Part shown: positions 25,334 through 33,138 of the stretch, in pieces | How positions within the stretch are numbered: position 1 is the first letter of the stretch | Layout of the letters: each line of letters starts with the position of its first letter | Assembly (NCBI GenBank): GCA_028279065.1 | Contig: JANQSY010000129.1 | Location: 1 to 34,207 of the forward strand | DNA: 34,207 nt | Reading direction: 5' to 3' | Source of the DNA: Cytophagales bacterium | Lineage (GTDB): Bacteria > Bacteroidota > Bacteroidia > Cytophagales > CCMP332 | Notes under the pieces: generated by a model | Seen by the model: the letters and a program-made list of their open reading frames with translations, nothing else | Told to the model about the DNA's origin: nothing | Database searches by the model: none | Made by a program: the position numbers and the translations under genes

Positions 25334-26082
25334 AAAAGGTTCTGATCATAGAGGATGAAGATGTTGCAGCAGAAAGCCTGTGGGAAGAGGTGCAGACGAT
25401 CAGAGAAGACTTTCAGTTGATCGATATTGTTGATTCAGTAAAGGGGTCAGTGAGTATCCTTAAGAAAGAGAATCCTGATCTGATCTTCATGGATGTTCAT
25501 TTATCGGATGGCAACAGCTTTGAGATCTTTAAGGAGATCCAGGTAAAGGCCCCCATCATTTTCACCACAGCATTCGATGAATATGCCATTGATGCCTTTA
25601 ATCATAATAGCGTTCATTATCTGCTGAAGCCAATAGATCCGAAAAAACTGGAGGAAGCCTTAGAAAAGTTTGATGCCAAGGAGTTGGAGTTTGGCAATGT
25701 TCTGGTAAAACTGAATGAGCTGGCGACCGGTGGTAGATTCAAAAAAAGGTTTAGTGCGCAGATCAGGGACAAGATCCATTCAATACCGATTGAGAAGGTG
25801 GCTTTTTTCCTTGGAGAGGATAAATACGTGTACCTTTTTTCCAAGGAGGGAAAAAAATTCCTTATTGACCAGACGCTTCGGGAACTCGAAAATGAATTGG
25901 ATCCCAATGATTTTTTTAGGATCAACCGCAAGTTTATAGTCGGGTACTCATCAATTGTCGATATGCTTGCCTACTCAAAAAGCCGCGTGAAGCTTAGTCT
26001 TGATCCTGAGCCTCCAAATCCAATGGATGTGGTGGTAAGTGTTGAAAGATCACCGGCATTCAAAAAATGGATCAGTCGCTGA
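25330..26082 (+). CDS. LytTR-family DNA-binding response regulator
   Basis: This 250-residue protein has a receiver domain (residues 1-115; E8-D9, phospho-acceptor D55 in LIFMDVHLSDG, T in IIFTTAFDEYAIDAF, K in YLLKPIDP) followed by a LytTR DNA-binding domain (about 150-250: KDKIHSIPIEKVAFFLGEDK, LIDQTLRELENELDPNDFFR, INRKFIVGYSSIVDML). LytTR regulators bind direct repeats upstream of target genes; targets here are unknown. The start overlaps the kinase gene in ATGA, and the kinase is its likely phosphate donor. No terminator follows directly; the nearest T-tailed hairpin on this strand is at 26421-26452. Confidence 0.94.
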   Translation: MKKVLIIEDEDVAAESLWEEVQTIREDFQLIDIVDSVKGSVSILKKENPDLIFMDVHLSDGNSFEIFKEIQVKAPIIFTTAFDEYAIDAFNHNSVHYLLKPIDPKKLEEALEKFDAKELEFGNVLVKLNELATGGRFKKRFSAQIRDKIHSIPIEKVAFFLGEDKYVYLFSKEGKKFLIDQTLRELENELDPNDFFRINRKFIVGYSSIVDMLAYSKSRVKLSLDPEPPNPMDVVVSVERSPAFKKWISR

Positions 26083-26341
26083 TTTTTCCCTTTCACTCCT
26101 TCAATCTCCCCATTCACCCCAATCTCTTTCGCTTTCTGCGACACGCTTAGCACTTTTGAATTGTCAGAAGGGAGAAGCCCTTCGAAGTTCTTTAAAGTTT
26201 GGTTTGACTAAGTAAGATTCCAACTGAGTTTATATTGGAATGGAAAGACATTCAAAGTTCTTTTGCAGTACCAGGAACTGGGTAAATATCGAACCTCTTG
26301 TCAGGTTTTGTGTTTATCAGGAAAAAAACTCAAAAGGAATT

Positions 26342-26377
26342 AAAAAAAAAGAAAATCTGTTCTATAAACAGATTTTC
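26342..26377 (-). terminator. hairpin with T9 tail on the minus strand
   Basis: GAAAATCTGTT (26351-26361), a 5-nt loop, and AACAGATTTTC (26367-26377) form a perfect 11-bp stem. Read on the minus strand, it is followed by nine T (the A run at 26342-26350). This has the form of an intrinsic terminator for minus-strand transcription, 130 nt beyond the stop of the M1 peptidase gene, as a back-up to the hairpin at 26421-26452. Confidence 0.55.
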
Positions 26378-26420
26378 GTTAAAGATTAATGGTTTGGTAG
26401 ATTTTTCATAGCTAGGTTAA

Positions 26421-26452
26421 AAAGCCCTGGCCCTTTGGGTCAGGGTTTTTTT
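26421..26452. terminator. bidirectional intrinsic terminator between convergent genes
   Basis: CCCTGGCCC (26425-26433), loop TTT, and GGGTCAGGG (26437-26445) form a 9-bp stem with one G-T pair, followed by seven T on the plus strand and by a run of T on the minus strand (AAAAA before the stem). It lies 55 nt from the M1 peptidase stop codon and suits termination of the moxR-pyrC-peptidase transcript; on the plus strand it would end any read-through from the LytTR gene. Confidence 0.7.
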
Positions 26453-26507
26453 ATGAAAGTCAAAAGATAGTGAAAAAATTCACAACTCAGATTCTTAAAA
26501 TCCTACT

Positions 26508-28376
26508 TCAGGCCTCTTTATCGAAAAGGGCATCAACCGAATTATAGGTTACTGAGTGGTAGTTTTTACGCGATTCCTGGTAAACTTTTTTAGCCCAATC
26601 CTTGTATTGCTCCTTTCTCACCAACTCTTCAAAAAGTGGAAGAACAAATTTTCTTCTTCCCACAGTGCTCAAGAAGTTATCAACTACTGGTAAGCAGTCA
26701 TCATACTCTGACCTAATCAGCTTTTTCATCCAGGCAAAAAGGATCTCACTGTTTCCAGACCCTGACAGTTCAAAATCTCCATCCAGGGAGGCAATCTGCT
26801 CCAAGCTTAGAGAATCGGGTATGGAGTGTAGGAATTGTAACCATTCCACTGTGGTCCACTTTTTCATTATTTCTGTCTCGAGCCCCCCATTGCGTATGAA
26901 CTCATCCGAAATGGAACCTACGTTTTCAAATCGCTGTGATTTTGGAGGGAATTTTATTTCCGGTATGCCGGGGCCAAAAACCCATCTTTTGGGATCTGGT
27001 TCAGAGATCTTGTCGGGTATTTCCAAGTCCTCACTTAGAAACTCAAGGAACACTTCAGTGGTCATTGGTTCAAAAGCATATTTTTCAAAATAGGATCTTA
27101 GGAAAGCATCAAATTTTTCTCTTCCGACGGCATATTCGATCTCCCTTAGGAAAGAATATCCCTTTTCATACGCGATATCGGTCATGCCCTCATCGGGGTC
27201 CCTTCCTGAAAGTTCTAATTTCAGATGTGTATCCGGATTATTCTCTCCAAGGCTTTCCACCTCATCTCTTAGGTCATAAAAGCCAAGAATGGCAAGCATC
27301 TCCGAATAGGATTCTCCATAAAGTGCTTCCATGATCCTTCGTTCAAAATAGACCGTAAAGCCTTCATTCAGCCAGAAATCATTCCAGTTAGCATTTGTAA
27401 CCACATTTCCCGACCAGCTATGAGCCAATTCATGGGCTACCAATGTGGTCAAAGAGCGATCACCTGCAATTACCGTTGGAGTTGCGAAGGTCAGCCTTGG
27501 GTTTTCCATGCCCCCAAATGGGAAGGAGGGTGGCAGGACTATCAGGTCAAAACGACCCCAGGCATAGGGTCCGTAGAGCTCTTCAGCTGCAACAAGCATT
27601 TTTTCCATGTCTTCGAATTCCCAAGCGGCTTTCTCCAACATTCCCTTCTCTGCATAAACCCCTGTTCTTGGGCCTACTGACTGAAATTTGATATCTCCAA
27701 CCGCGAGGGCCATCAGGTAGCTAGGAACAGACTGCGGCATAGCGAAATCATAGATCCCTGACTCGTTGATCTCCTGAGGATTTTCTGCGCTCATCACAGC
27801 CAACAGCCCTTGAGGGACCTTAACTTTTGCATTGTATGTGAATCTGATCCCTGGTGAATCCTGGCAAGGGATCCATGATCGTGCAAGAATTGCCTGAGAT
27901 TGGGTAAAAAGAAAGGGGCTGTTTTTTTCAAGTGTTTGCTCCGGGCTTAGCCATTGGAGTGCTGTGGCCTTTGGGCTGGTCTGATAATCAATCTTGACGA
28001 TCTGGGTACTCTCATTGATCATTATTTTTAATGAGCTTCCCATGTACTCCTGGTCATCTCCAAGTTCAAATTCCAGAACATTCCCTTCCTGATCTGTGAC
28101 CCCTTTTATTTCCAGCCATTTTGTATCAAAAACAATTTGACCCGCCTCCTCTTCTTTTTTTATTTTCCAACTCGCTGTTCCCGTGATCATTTTGGAATCA
28201 AAGTCCACTTCAGCATCCCAATCGAGATGGGTAACTCTGGCCTCCTGAGGAAGCGAATATGAATGGTCATCTGGTCTTGGTTTCATGGATGTTGTTTCTT
28301 TTTGTTCCCTTGGTTGGCATGCGATAAGCATGATGCCAACAAGCATTATTGTAACCTGTACTCTTTTTTTTCGCAT
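26508..28376 (-). CDS. M1-family metallo-aminopeptidase, LTA4-hydrolase-like lipoprotein
   Basis: This 622-residue zinc aminopeptidase has a lipoprotein signal (VQVTIMLVGIMLIACQ). After an N-terminal beta domain come the exopeptidase motif FGGMENPRLTF near residue 288 and the zinc site VAHELAHSWSGN near 314, with the third ligand in NDFWLNEGFTVYFE, 19 residues on. YEKGYSFLREIE carries the catalytic Tyr region. The helical C-terminal part (from about 480) matches the leukotriene-A4-hydrolase C-terminal domain; such bacterial and eukaryotic members trim N-terminal residues of peptides. The signal suggests periplasmic or surface peptide use. Its ATG overlaps the dihydroorotase stop by one nt (TAATG), so it is co-translated with pyrC. 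Confidence 0.94.
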   Translation of the reverse strand: MRKKRVQVTIMLVGIMLIACQPREQKETTSMKPRPDDHSYSLPQEARVTHLDWDAEVDFDSKMITGTASWKIKKEEEAGQIVFDTKWLEIKGVTDQEGNVLEFELGDDQEYMGSSLKIMINESTQIVKIDYQTSPKATALQWLSPEQTLEKNSPFLFTQSQAILARSWIPCQDSPGIRFTYNAKVKVPQGLLAVMSAENPQEINESGIYDFAMPQSVPSYLMALAVGDIKFQSVGPRTGVYAEKGMLEKAAWEFEDMEKMLVAAEELYGPYAWGRFDLIVLPPSFPFGGMENPRLTFATPTVIAGDRSLTTLVAHELAHSWSGNVVTNANWNDFWLNEGFTVYFERRIMEALYGESYSEMLAILGFYDLRDEVESLGENNPDTHLKLELSGRDPDEGMTDIAYEKGYSFLREIEYAVGREKFDAFLRSYFEKYAFEPMTTEVFLEFLSEDLEIPDKISEPDPKRWVFGPGIPEIKFPPKSQRFENVGSISDEFIRNGGLETEIMKKWTTVEWLQFLHSIPDSLSLEQIASLDGDFELSGSGNSEILFAWMKKLIRSEYDDCLPVVDNFLSTVGRRKFVLPLFEELVRKEQYKDWAKKVYQESRKNYHSVTYNSVDALFDKEA

Positions 28377-29707
28377 TATCTGTTTATTTCCAATCTCATC
28401 CCGGCCCTATCAAGGATCTTCCCTTCCGAATACACCAATCGACCTGAGACGAAAGTTTTGCTAACCGAGCTTGAAAAAGTTTGACCTTCAAATGGGGACC
28501 AGCCACATTTGTATAGGATATTGGACTTCTCTACTAGCCTGCTTTTGTTCCTGTCAATCAGCACAATATCTGCGAAATATCCTTCTCTAAGGAAACCTCG
28601 CTCCTTGACCTTGAAGCGTTTTGCAACATTATGGGATGATTTTTGAACGATCTCCTCCAAGGAGAATACCCCCTCCTTTTCCATTTCCAGGAAAGCAAGC
28701 AGGGCATCCTGAACTAGTGGCCCTCCCGAGGGACACTTCATATAATGGTTTCCTTTTTCCTCGATGGTATGAGGTGCATGATCGGTAGCGAGGATATCTA
28801 TCCTGTTTTCTTTAACTCCTTTTCTAATGGCGGATCTATCCCTTGATGTCTTTACCGCTGGATTCCATTTAATGAAACTGCCTTTAGTGGCGTATTCTTC
28901 GTCAGTGAACCAAAGATGATGTGCGCATGCTTCTGCAGTGATCTTCTTTTTTTCAATATCACTCTCATTATCAAAGAGTTCCATTTCTTCTTCCGTGGAA
29001 AGGTGAAGGATGTGGAGATCTGCCCCTGTTGCCTTTGCCAATTCTATGGCTTCACTACTTGAGGCAAAGCATGCTTCTCTGGATCGGATTATGGGGTGGT
29101 ATTCAATAGGAATGTTTTCACCGAACCGGTTTAGGTATTCTTCCTGGTTTGCTCTGACGATCTCCTCTTTTTCGCAATGGGTAGCAATGATGGTTGGGGA
29201 GTGCTTAAAAATATCTTCCAGGGCCTTGTGCTTATCAACCAGCATATTCCCGGTTGATGCACCCATGAAGATCTTAATACCGCAAACCTTGGAGGGATCA
29301 AGTTTTTTAATCTCCTCAATGTTGTCATTGGTGGCGCCGAGGTAAAACGAGTAATTGACCCATGATCTTTGAGATGCGATCTCAAATTTTTCTTCCAGAG
29401 CCTCAGTGGTTATTGTTTGAGGGTTGGTATTTGGCATTTCCATGAACGAAGTAATCCCACCCGCTGCAGCTGCCTTGCTTTCGGTTAAGATCTCTGCCTT
29501 ATGGGTCAGCCCTGGTTCTCTGAAGTGTACCTGGTCATCAATGAATCCTGGGATCAGCAACAACCCCGAGGCATCGATCTCCTCTTTGGCTTGTTTGTCG
29601 ATCTCAGGGTCTAATTGTGTAATTCTGCCCTCTTTGATACCTAGATCAGCATGAAAACGCTCCCCTTCATTTATGCATTCCGCATTCTTAATCAGATAAT
29701 CCAGCAA
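28376..29707 (-). CDS. pyrC: dihydroorotase (Bacteroidota type)
   Basis: Dihydroorotase interconverts carbamoyl-aspartate and dihydroorotate in pyrimidine synthesis. The 443-residue amidohydrolase has GFIDDQVHFREPGLTHKAE near residue 54, FMEMPNTNP, the Lys for the bridging carbamate in GIKIFMGASTGNML, the His ligands in IIATHCEKEE and LHILHLST, and the catalytic Asp in ILATDHAPHTIEEK. The usual first metal-binding His of HxH is Gln here (Q59-V60-H61). I recall the same DQVHF sequence in other Bacteroidota homologues, so it is probably a family trait. The gene lies five nt after moxR and overlaps the peptidase start by one nt. A hydantoinase-like activity is less likely. Confidence 0.93.
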   Translation of the reverse strand: MLDYLIKNAECINEGERFHADLGIKEGRITQLDPEIDKQAKEEIDASGLLLIPGFIDDQVHFREPGLTHKAEILTESKAAAAGGITSFMEMPNTNPQTITTEALEEKFEIASQRSWVNYSFYLGATNDNIEEIKKLDPSKVCGIKIFMGASTGNMLVDKHKALEDIFKHSPTIIATHCEKEEIVRANQEEYLNRFGENIPIEYHPIIRSREACFASSSEAIELAKATGADLHILHLSTEEEMELFDNESDIEKKKITAEACAHHLWFTDEEYATKGSFIKWNPAVKTSRDRSAIRKGVKENRIDILATDHAPHTIEEKGNHYMKCPSGGPLVQDALLAFLEMEKEGVFSLEEIVQKSSHNVAKRFKVKERGFLREGYFADIVLIDRNKSRLVEKSNILYKCGWSPFEGQTFSSSVSKTFVSGRLVYSEGKILDRAGMRLEINR

Positions 29708-29712
29708 TGGCT

Positions 29713-30699
29713 TTATTTTATTTGAACCTTCTCTAAAATCCTGTCCACGATCTCCTCAGTTCCGATGCCATCAGCTTCAGCCTCGTAATTCAGCAATATC
29801 CTATGGTTTAAGACATCGGTTGCGATGGCCTTAATATCTTCCGGAATTACGAACTCCCTTCCTTCGAGGTATGCATTTCCTCTGGAAGCAAGGTGAAGGT
29901 TAATGCTTGCCCTCGGAGATGCTCCATAGTTGATATATCCGGCTATTTCTTCAAGGCCGAACTCTTTGGGATTCCTTGAGCAGAAAACAAGATCGATAAT
30001 ATACTTCTCCAGGGATTCTGCGAGCTTGATCTTGTTCACCTCTTCCCTGATCGAAAAGATGTCCTCTTTTTTCAGGATCCTTTTTACACCGCCGTCAAAG
30101 CTCAGGTTAGCCATTCGGGTCATGATCTCTCTTTCCTGATCCTTGGTAGGGTAATCGACAAACACTTTCATCATGAATCTGTCCACCTGAGCTTCTGGAA
30201 GAGGGTAGGTTCCTTCCTGTTCTACAGGGTTTTGTGTGGCAAGAACAAAGAAAGGTCTGTCCAATTGAAAGGTATGCTCGCCGATGGTTACCTGTTTCTC
30301 TTGCATTGATTCTAGTAATGCGGACTGAACTTTTGCTGGAGAACGGTTTATTTCATCGGCAAGAACCATATTGGCGAAGATCGGTCCCTTTTTCACTTCA
30401 AACTCGCTCTTCTTCTGGTTATATATCATTGTTCCCACAAGGTCTGAGGGAAGAAGATCCGGGGTGAATTGAAGCCTTTGAAAGTCAAGATCGAGAACCT
30501 CCGCAAGAGTGCTTACCGTAAGCGTTTTTGCAAGACCGGGTACTCCTTCGAGAAGGATATGTCCATTAGTAAATAGCCCGATCAACAACCTAGTGATCAT
30601 TTCTTCCTGTCCAATGATCACTTTATGGACCTCGTCAATTACCTGCTTCACCTTTTCCTGGTTCTTAGAACTTATCGCAGTGGTTTCTGTCATTTCCAT
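29713..30699 (-). CDS. MoxR-family AAA+ ATPase
   Basis: This 328-residue protein is an AAA_3 / MoxR ATPase: Walker A GHILLEGVPGLAKTLT near residue 52, Walker B MVLADEINRSPAKVQSALLE near 112, sensor 1 FFVLATQNPVEQEGTYPLPE near 150, arginine region QVDRFMMKVFVDYP, and the lid domain ending HRILLNYEAEADGI. MoxR proteins act as chaperone-like ATPases, usually together with DUF58 and von Willebrand A proteins. Those partners are absent here: pyrC and the M1 peptidase follow. Two ATG codons (30699 and 30693) are possible; the first is chosen. A good promoter lies just upstream. Confidence 0.94.
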   Translation of the reverse strand: MEMTETTAISSKNQEKVKQVIDEVHKVIIGQEEMITRLLIGLFTNGHILLEGVPGLAKTLTVSTLAEVLDLDFQRLQFTPDLLPSDLVGTMIYNQKKSEFEVKKGPIFANMVLADEINRSPAKVQSALLESMQEKQVTIGEHTFQLDRPFFVLATQNPVEQEGTYPLPEAQVDRFMMKVFVDYPTKDQEREIMTRMANLSFDGGVKRILKKEDIFSIREEVNKIKLAESLEKYIIDLVFCSRNPKEFGLEEIAGYINYGASPRASINLHLASRGNAYLEGREFVIPEDIKAIATDVLNHRILLNYEAEADGIGTEEIVDRILEKVQIK

Positions 30700-30718
30700 C
30701 CTAAAATTTTTGCGGCCA

Positions 30719-30749
30719 CAAATTTGATTGTTCTAAGCCTGAATTCAAA
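30719..30749 (-). promoter_or_regulatory. promoter of the moxR-pyrC-peptidase unit
   Basis: On the minus strand, TTTG (complement of 30746-30749) is followed after 19 nt by CAAATTTG (30719-30726), one mismatch from TAnnTTTG. The -7 box ends 19 nt before the moxR ATG at 30699. CAAATTTG is its own reverse complement, so the divergent hydroxylase gene might use it too, but no matching -33 box is seen on that side. Confidence 0.5.
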
Positions 30750-30788
30750 CCGCTTATGTATCTTCGGTAAGAACTGATATCCTTTTGC

Positions 30789-32018
30789 GTGGATCTGAAT
30801 CTGATCGTACTCTCCATTCCCATTTTCTTCTTTCTGATAGGAGTAGAACTGATCTATGACCGTATATCAAACCGAAAGTTGTATCGCTTGAACGATTCAT
30901 TAGCAAACATCTCATGTGGAATAACAGAGCAGCTATCTGGAGTATTTGCTAAGGTTTTCACCATTGCTGCCTATGATCTGATATACCAGAATTTCAGATT
31001 GATGGATATTCCCGCTACCTGGTACTGGTGGTTGTTTGCCTTTATTGGGGTTGATTTTTTTTATTACTGGGCTCATAGAATGAGCCACGAGGTCAACCTC
31101 TTCTGGGCAGGTCATGTGGTCCATCATCAAAGTGAAGAGTACAATCTATCAGTTGCATTGAGGCAGGGTGCATTCCAAAAGGTGTTCACCTTTTATTTTT
31201 ATTTCCCACTTGCCCTTTTGGGTTTCAGTACGGAATGGTTCCTTTCTATCAGCGCGATTAATTTGCTGTATCAGTTTTGGATCCATACAGAGACCATTAA
31301 GCGCATGCCGGTGTTCAACTTTGTTTTCAATACTCCTTCTCATCACCGGGTTCACCATGGTCGAAATCCAAAATATATCGATAAGAATCATGGAGGTACT
31401 TTTATTATCTGGGATCGTTTGTTCGGAACATTTCAGGAGGAGGAAGAACAGCCCGTATATGGGATAACAAAGCCACTGAATACTTTTAATCCTATCTATG
31501 CCCAGGTTGCCCATTTTTTTGCGCTTGGCAAGGATCTGCGGAAACTTCGGAAGCCTGGAGAGATCTTTTCCTTACTATTCAGGAAACCCGGTTGGCATCC
31601 GGAAAGGTTGGGAGGAACAAAGTCCGTTCCAGAGGTGGATAAGGGAAGTTATCACAAGTACGAAGTGGAGGTTTCCAACCGGATCAATATTTATATCTTT
31701 TTTCAGTATCTACTTTCCCTGGTGATCACTGCCATTTTCCTTTTCACAATGAGTGGAATGGCCCAATCCCTAAAGCTTGGCCTGACCGTTTGGATCTTTT
31801 TCTCTGTGGGTTCTTTGGGCCTCTTGTCCGATGGAAGGGATCTGGGAAAGAATCTCGAATGGCTTAGAGCGGTTTTGACCATTGGCTTCGGAGCATGGTG
31901 TTATTTTTCTAGAGCTGACCTGTTAATAACTTCATTGGTATTGATCAGTGGCCTTAGTTCTATTGTGTGGTTCCCGGTCGTAAAAAGCAGCTATGAATGG
32001 ATCAAATCGAGGGTTTAA
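30789..32018 (+). CDS. sterol desaturase / fatty acid hydroxylase family membrane protein
   Basis: This 409-residue integral membrane di-iron protein has the histidine boxes of the fatty acid hydroxylase superfamily: WAHRMSHEVN near residue 95, GHVVHHQSEEYN near 108, and HRVHHGRNPKYIDKNHGG near 184-200. The N-terminal 240 residues are the catalytic part with four to five helices. The C-terminal 150 residues add about four further helices, an arrangement shared with TMEM195/alkylglycerol monooxygenase-like members. It probably oxidises a lipid chain; the substrate is not readable. The GTG at 30789 is the only start that preserves the first helix. Its end overlaps the YhhN gene by 26 nt. Confidence 0.9.
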   Translation: MDLNLIVLSIPIFFFLIGVELIYDRISNRKLYRLNDSLANISCGITEQLSGVFAKVFTIAAYDLIYQNFRLMDIPATWYWWLFAFIGVDFFYYWAHRMSHEVNLFWAGHVVHHQSEEYNLSVALRQGAFQKVFTFYFYFPLALLGFSTEWFLSISAINLLYQFWIHTETIKRMPVFNFVFNTPSHHRVHHGRNPKYIDKNHGGTFIIWDRLFGTFQEEEEQPVYGITKPLNTFNPIYAQVAHFFALGKDLRKLRKPGEIFSLLFRKPGWHPERLGGTKSVPEVDKGSYHKYEVEVSNRINIYIFFQYLLSLVITAIFLFTMSGMAQSLKLGLTVWIFFSVGSLGLLSDGRDLGKNLEWLRAVLTIGFGAWCYFSRADLLITSLVLISGLSSIVWFPVVKSSYEWIKSRV

Positions 32019-32673
32019 AAACCATCTAACCGCCTATTTATCTCTTTCTCTTGTAATACTGGTTCTTCCTGAGTTGATCAGTGGGCAATGGGTGATTTAC
32101 CTTTCCAAACCCTTGGCAATGATCTACCTTTTATGGGTCTCAATTAAAGAGTACAGATCACCCAAGACAAGAAATCTTGTTTTAGGTGCAATATTATTCT
32201 CCCTTGCCGGAGATATTATTCTGATGTTTTCAGGTGAGATCACCTTTTTGACAGGTCTTGGAAGTTTTTTGGTTGCCCAGATTCTTTATGCGGTTATTTT
32301 CTTCAAACTTGGATCCAAACCCACAGGAACATTGAGCACAAGGATCCTTTTGCTGGGTATCCTTGCTTACCTGCTGTTGTTCATGTTCTATATCAAGGAG
32401 CTTGTTGGCGATATGTTCCTTCCGATTTTGATCTATGCGTTAGCCATATCCACCATGTTAAGTCTCGCTACTGGATTGAAGGATGTGGTTGAAAGAGGCT
32501 TCGGGTTAATGATCCTTGTGGGTGCTGCTTTTTTTGTGATATCGGACTCCTTATTGGCAATCGACAAATTCGCTCAGGACCTTCCCATGGATAGGATACT
32601 TATCATGGCCACCTACCTGGCAGCACAGTATGGAATTGTTGTTGGTTTGATTGGAGTTCAGGATGGAAGTTGA
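31993..32673 (+). CDS. YhhN/TMEM86-family membrane protein (lysoplasmalogenase-like)
   Basis: This 226-residue protein has about eight hydrophobic helices. It carries the YhhN-family motifs: SKPLAMIYLLWV in helix 2, LFSLAGDIILMF near residue 73 and AFFVISDSLLAIDKF near 179, with the conserved Asp residues in both. TMEM86 members hydrolyse the vinyl-ether bond of lysoplasmalogens. The overlap with the upstream hydroxylase gene (a family that includes the alkylglycerol monooxygenases, which also act on ether lipids) suggests that both work on ether-type or related lipids; this is inference. It converges with the DUF4442 gene and overlaps its stop by 16 nt. Confidence 0.86.
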   Translation: MNGSNRGFKNHLTAYLSLSLVILVLPELISGQWVIYLSKPLAMIYLLWVSIKEYRSPKTRNLVLGAILFSLAGDIILMFSGEITFLTGLGSFLVAQILYAVIFFKLGSKPTGTLSTRILLLGILAYLLLFMFYIKELVGDMFLPILIYALAISTMLSLATGLKDVVERGFGLMILVGAAFFVISDSLLAIDKFAQDLPMDRILIMATYLAAQYGIVVGLIGVQDGS

Positions 32674-33134
32674 CTTCCTGAATTGATCTTGATTACCGAG
32701 GTGGATTTCACCTTGGTGATAAGTTGCCCCTTTTTATCGATCCCGGAAACTTCAAAGACGATCTCGGCCCTTCCTATGGTCCTGAGTTCTGCTTCGGCTT
32801 TGTTTACCATGACTTCAGGAATATAGAAATCATATACGACGCTTGACTTAGCGGGCTTGATATAATCAATCTCGGACCTCTTCAACCAAGCTACGCAGTC
32901 ATACCCCCTTGACCTGAAGATGTTCCAAAATTGCACCGCAGGATAAGGATCCGTTCCGGAAAACAAGGTTCCTCCAAAAATGCTGCCCTGAGGGTTTTTG
33001 TTGAATATGCTTTTCACAACCTTGACCTTTACCCTTTTGAAATCGGGGCTTATAGATTGGACCACAATGCGATTAAAAAAAAGAGGCGGGTAGAGGCTCA
33101 TGGCCCATTTGACCAGCCGAGGAGAATGCTTCAA
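32658..33134 (-). CDS. DUF4442 hotdog-fold protein (thioesterase-like)
   Basis: This 158-residue protein resembles DUF4442, a hotdog-fold group related to PaaI-type acyl-CoA thioesterases: LYPPLFFNRIVVQSISPDFK at the N-terminus, the central helix GSIFGGTLFSGTDPYPAVQF, then AWLKRSEIDYIKPAKSSVVY. The catalytic acid of classical thioesterases is not evident, so acyl-CoA hydrolysis is possible but unproven. The best start is TTG at 33134, four nt after the stop of the upstream gene, giving MKHSPRLVKWAM; an ATG at 33101 would remove the conserved N-terminal helix. It is probably co-transcribed with the oxidase subunit III-like gene. Confidence 0.82.
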   Translation of the reverse strand: MKHSPRLVKWAMSLYPPLFFNRIVVQSISPDFKRVKVKVVKSIFNKNPQGSIFGGTLFSGTDPYPAVQFWNIFRSRGYDCVAWLKRSEIDYIKPAKSSVVYDFYIPEVMVNKAEAELRTIGRAEIVFEVSGIDKKGQLITKVKSTSVIKINSGSQLPS

Positions 33135-33138
33135 AATT

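Larger units (their letters stand above)
26083..26507. other. 425-bp gap without a convincing gene; several hairpins
   Basis: This is the only stretch above 300 bases without a clear gene, lying between two convergent genes. It holds a small hairpin without T run (GAAGGG-AGAAG-CCCTTC, 26167-26183), a short direct repeat around AAGTTCTTT (near 26185 and 26257), an A9 tract with an 11-bp hairpin (26342-26377), and a terminator-like hairpin (26421-26452). A 49-codon ATG frame (26240-26389) runs across the A9 hairpin and has a Lys-rich product; I do not consider it proven. A small RNA or a long 3' untranslated region of the LytTR transcript are the likeliest contents. Confidence 0.5.

Noticed and set aside
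26240-26389. 49-codon ORF in the gap between LytTR and the M1 peptidase
   Set aside because: No recognisable domain, no clear promoter, Lys-rich tail created by the A9 tract, and it runs through a terminator-like hairpin. Kept only as a remark.
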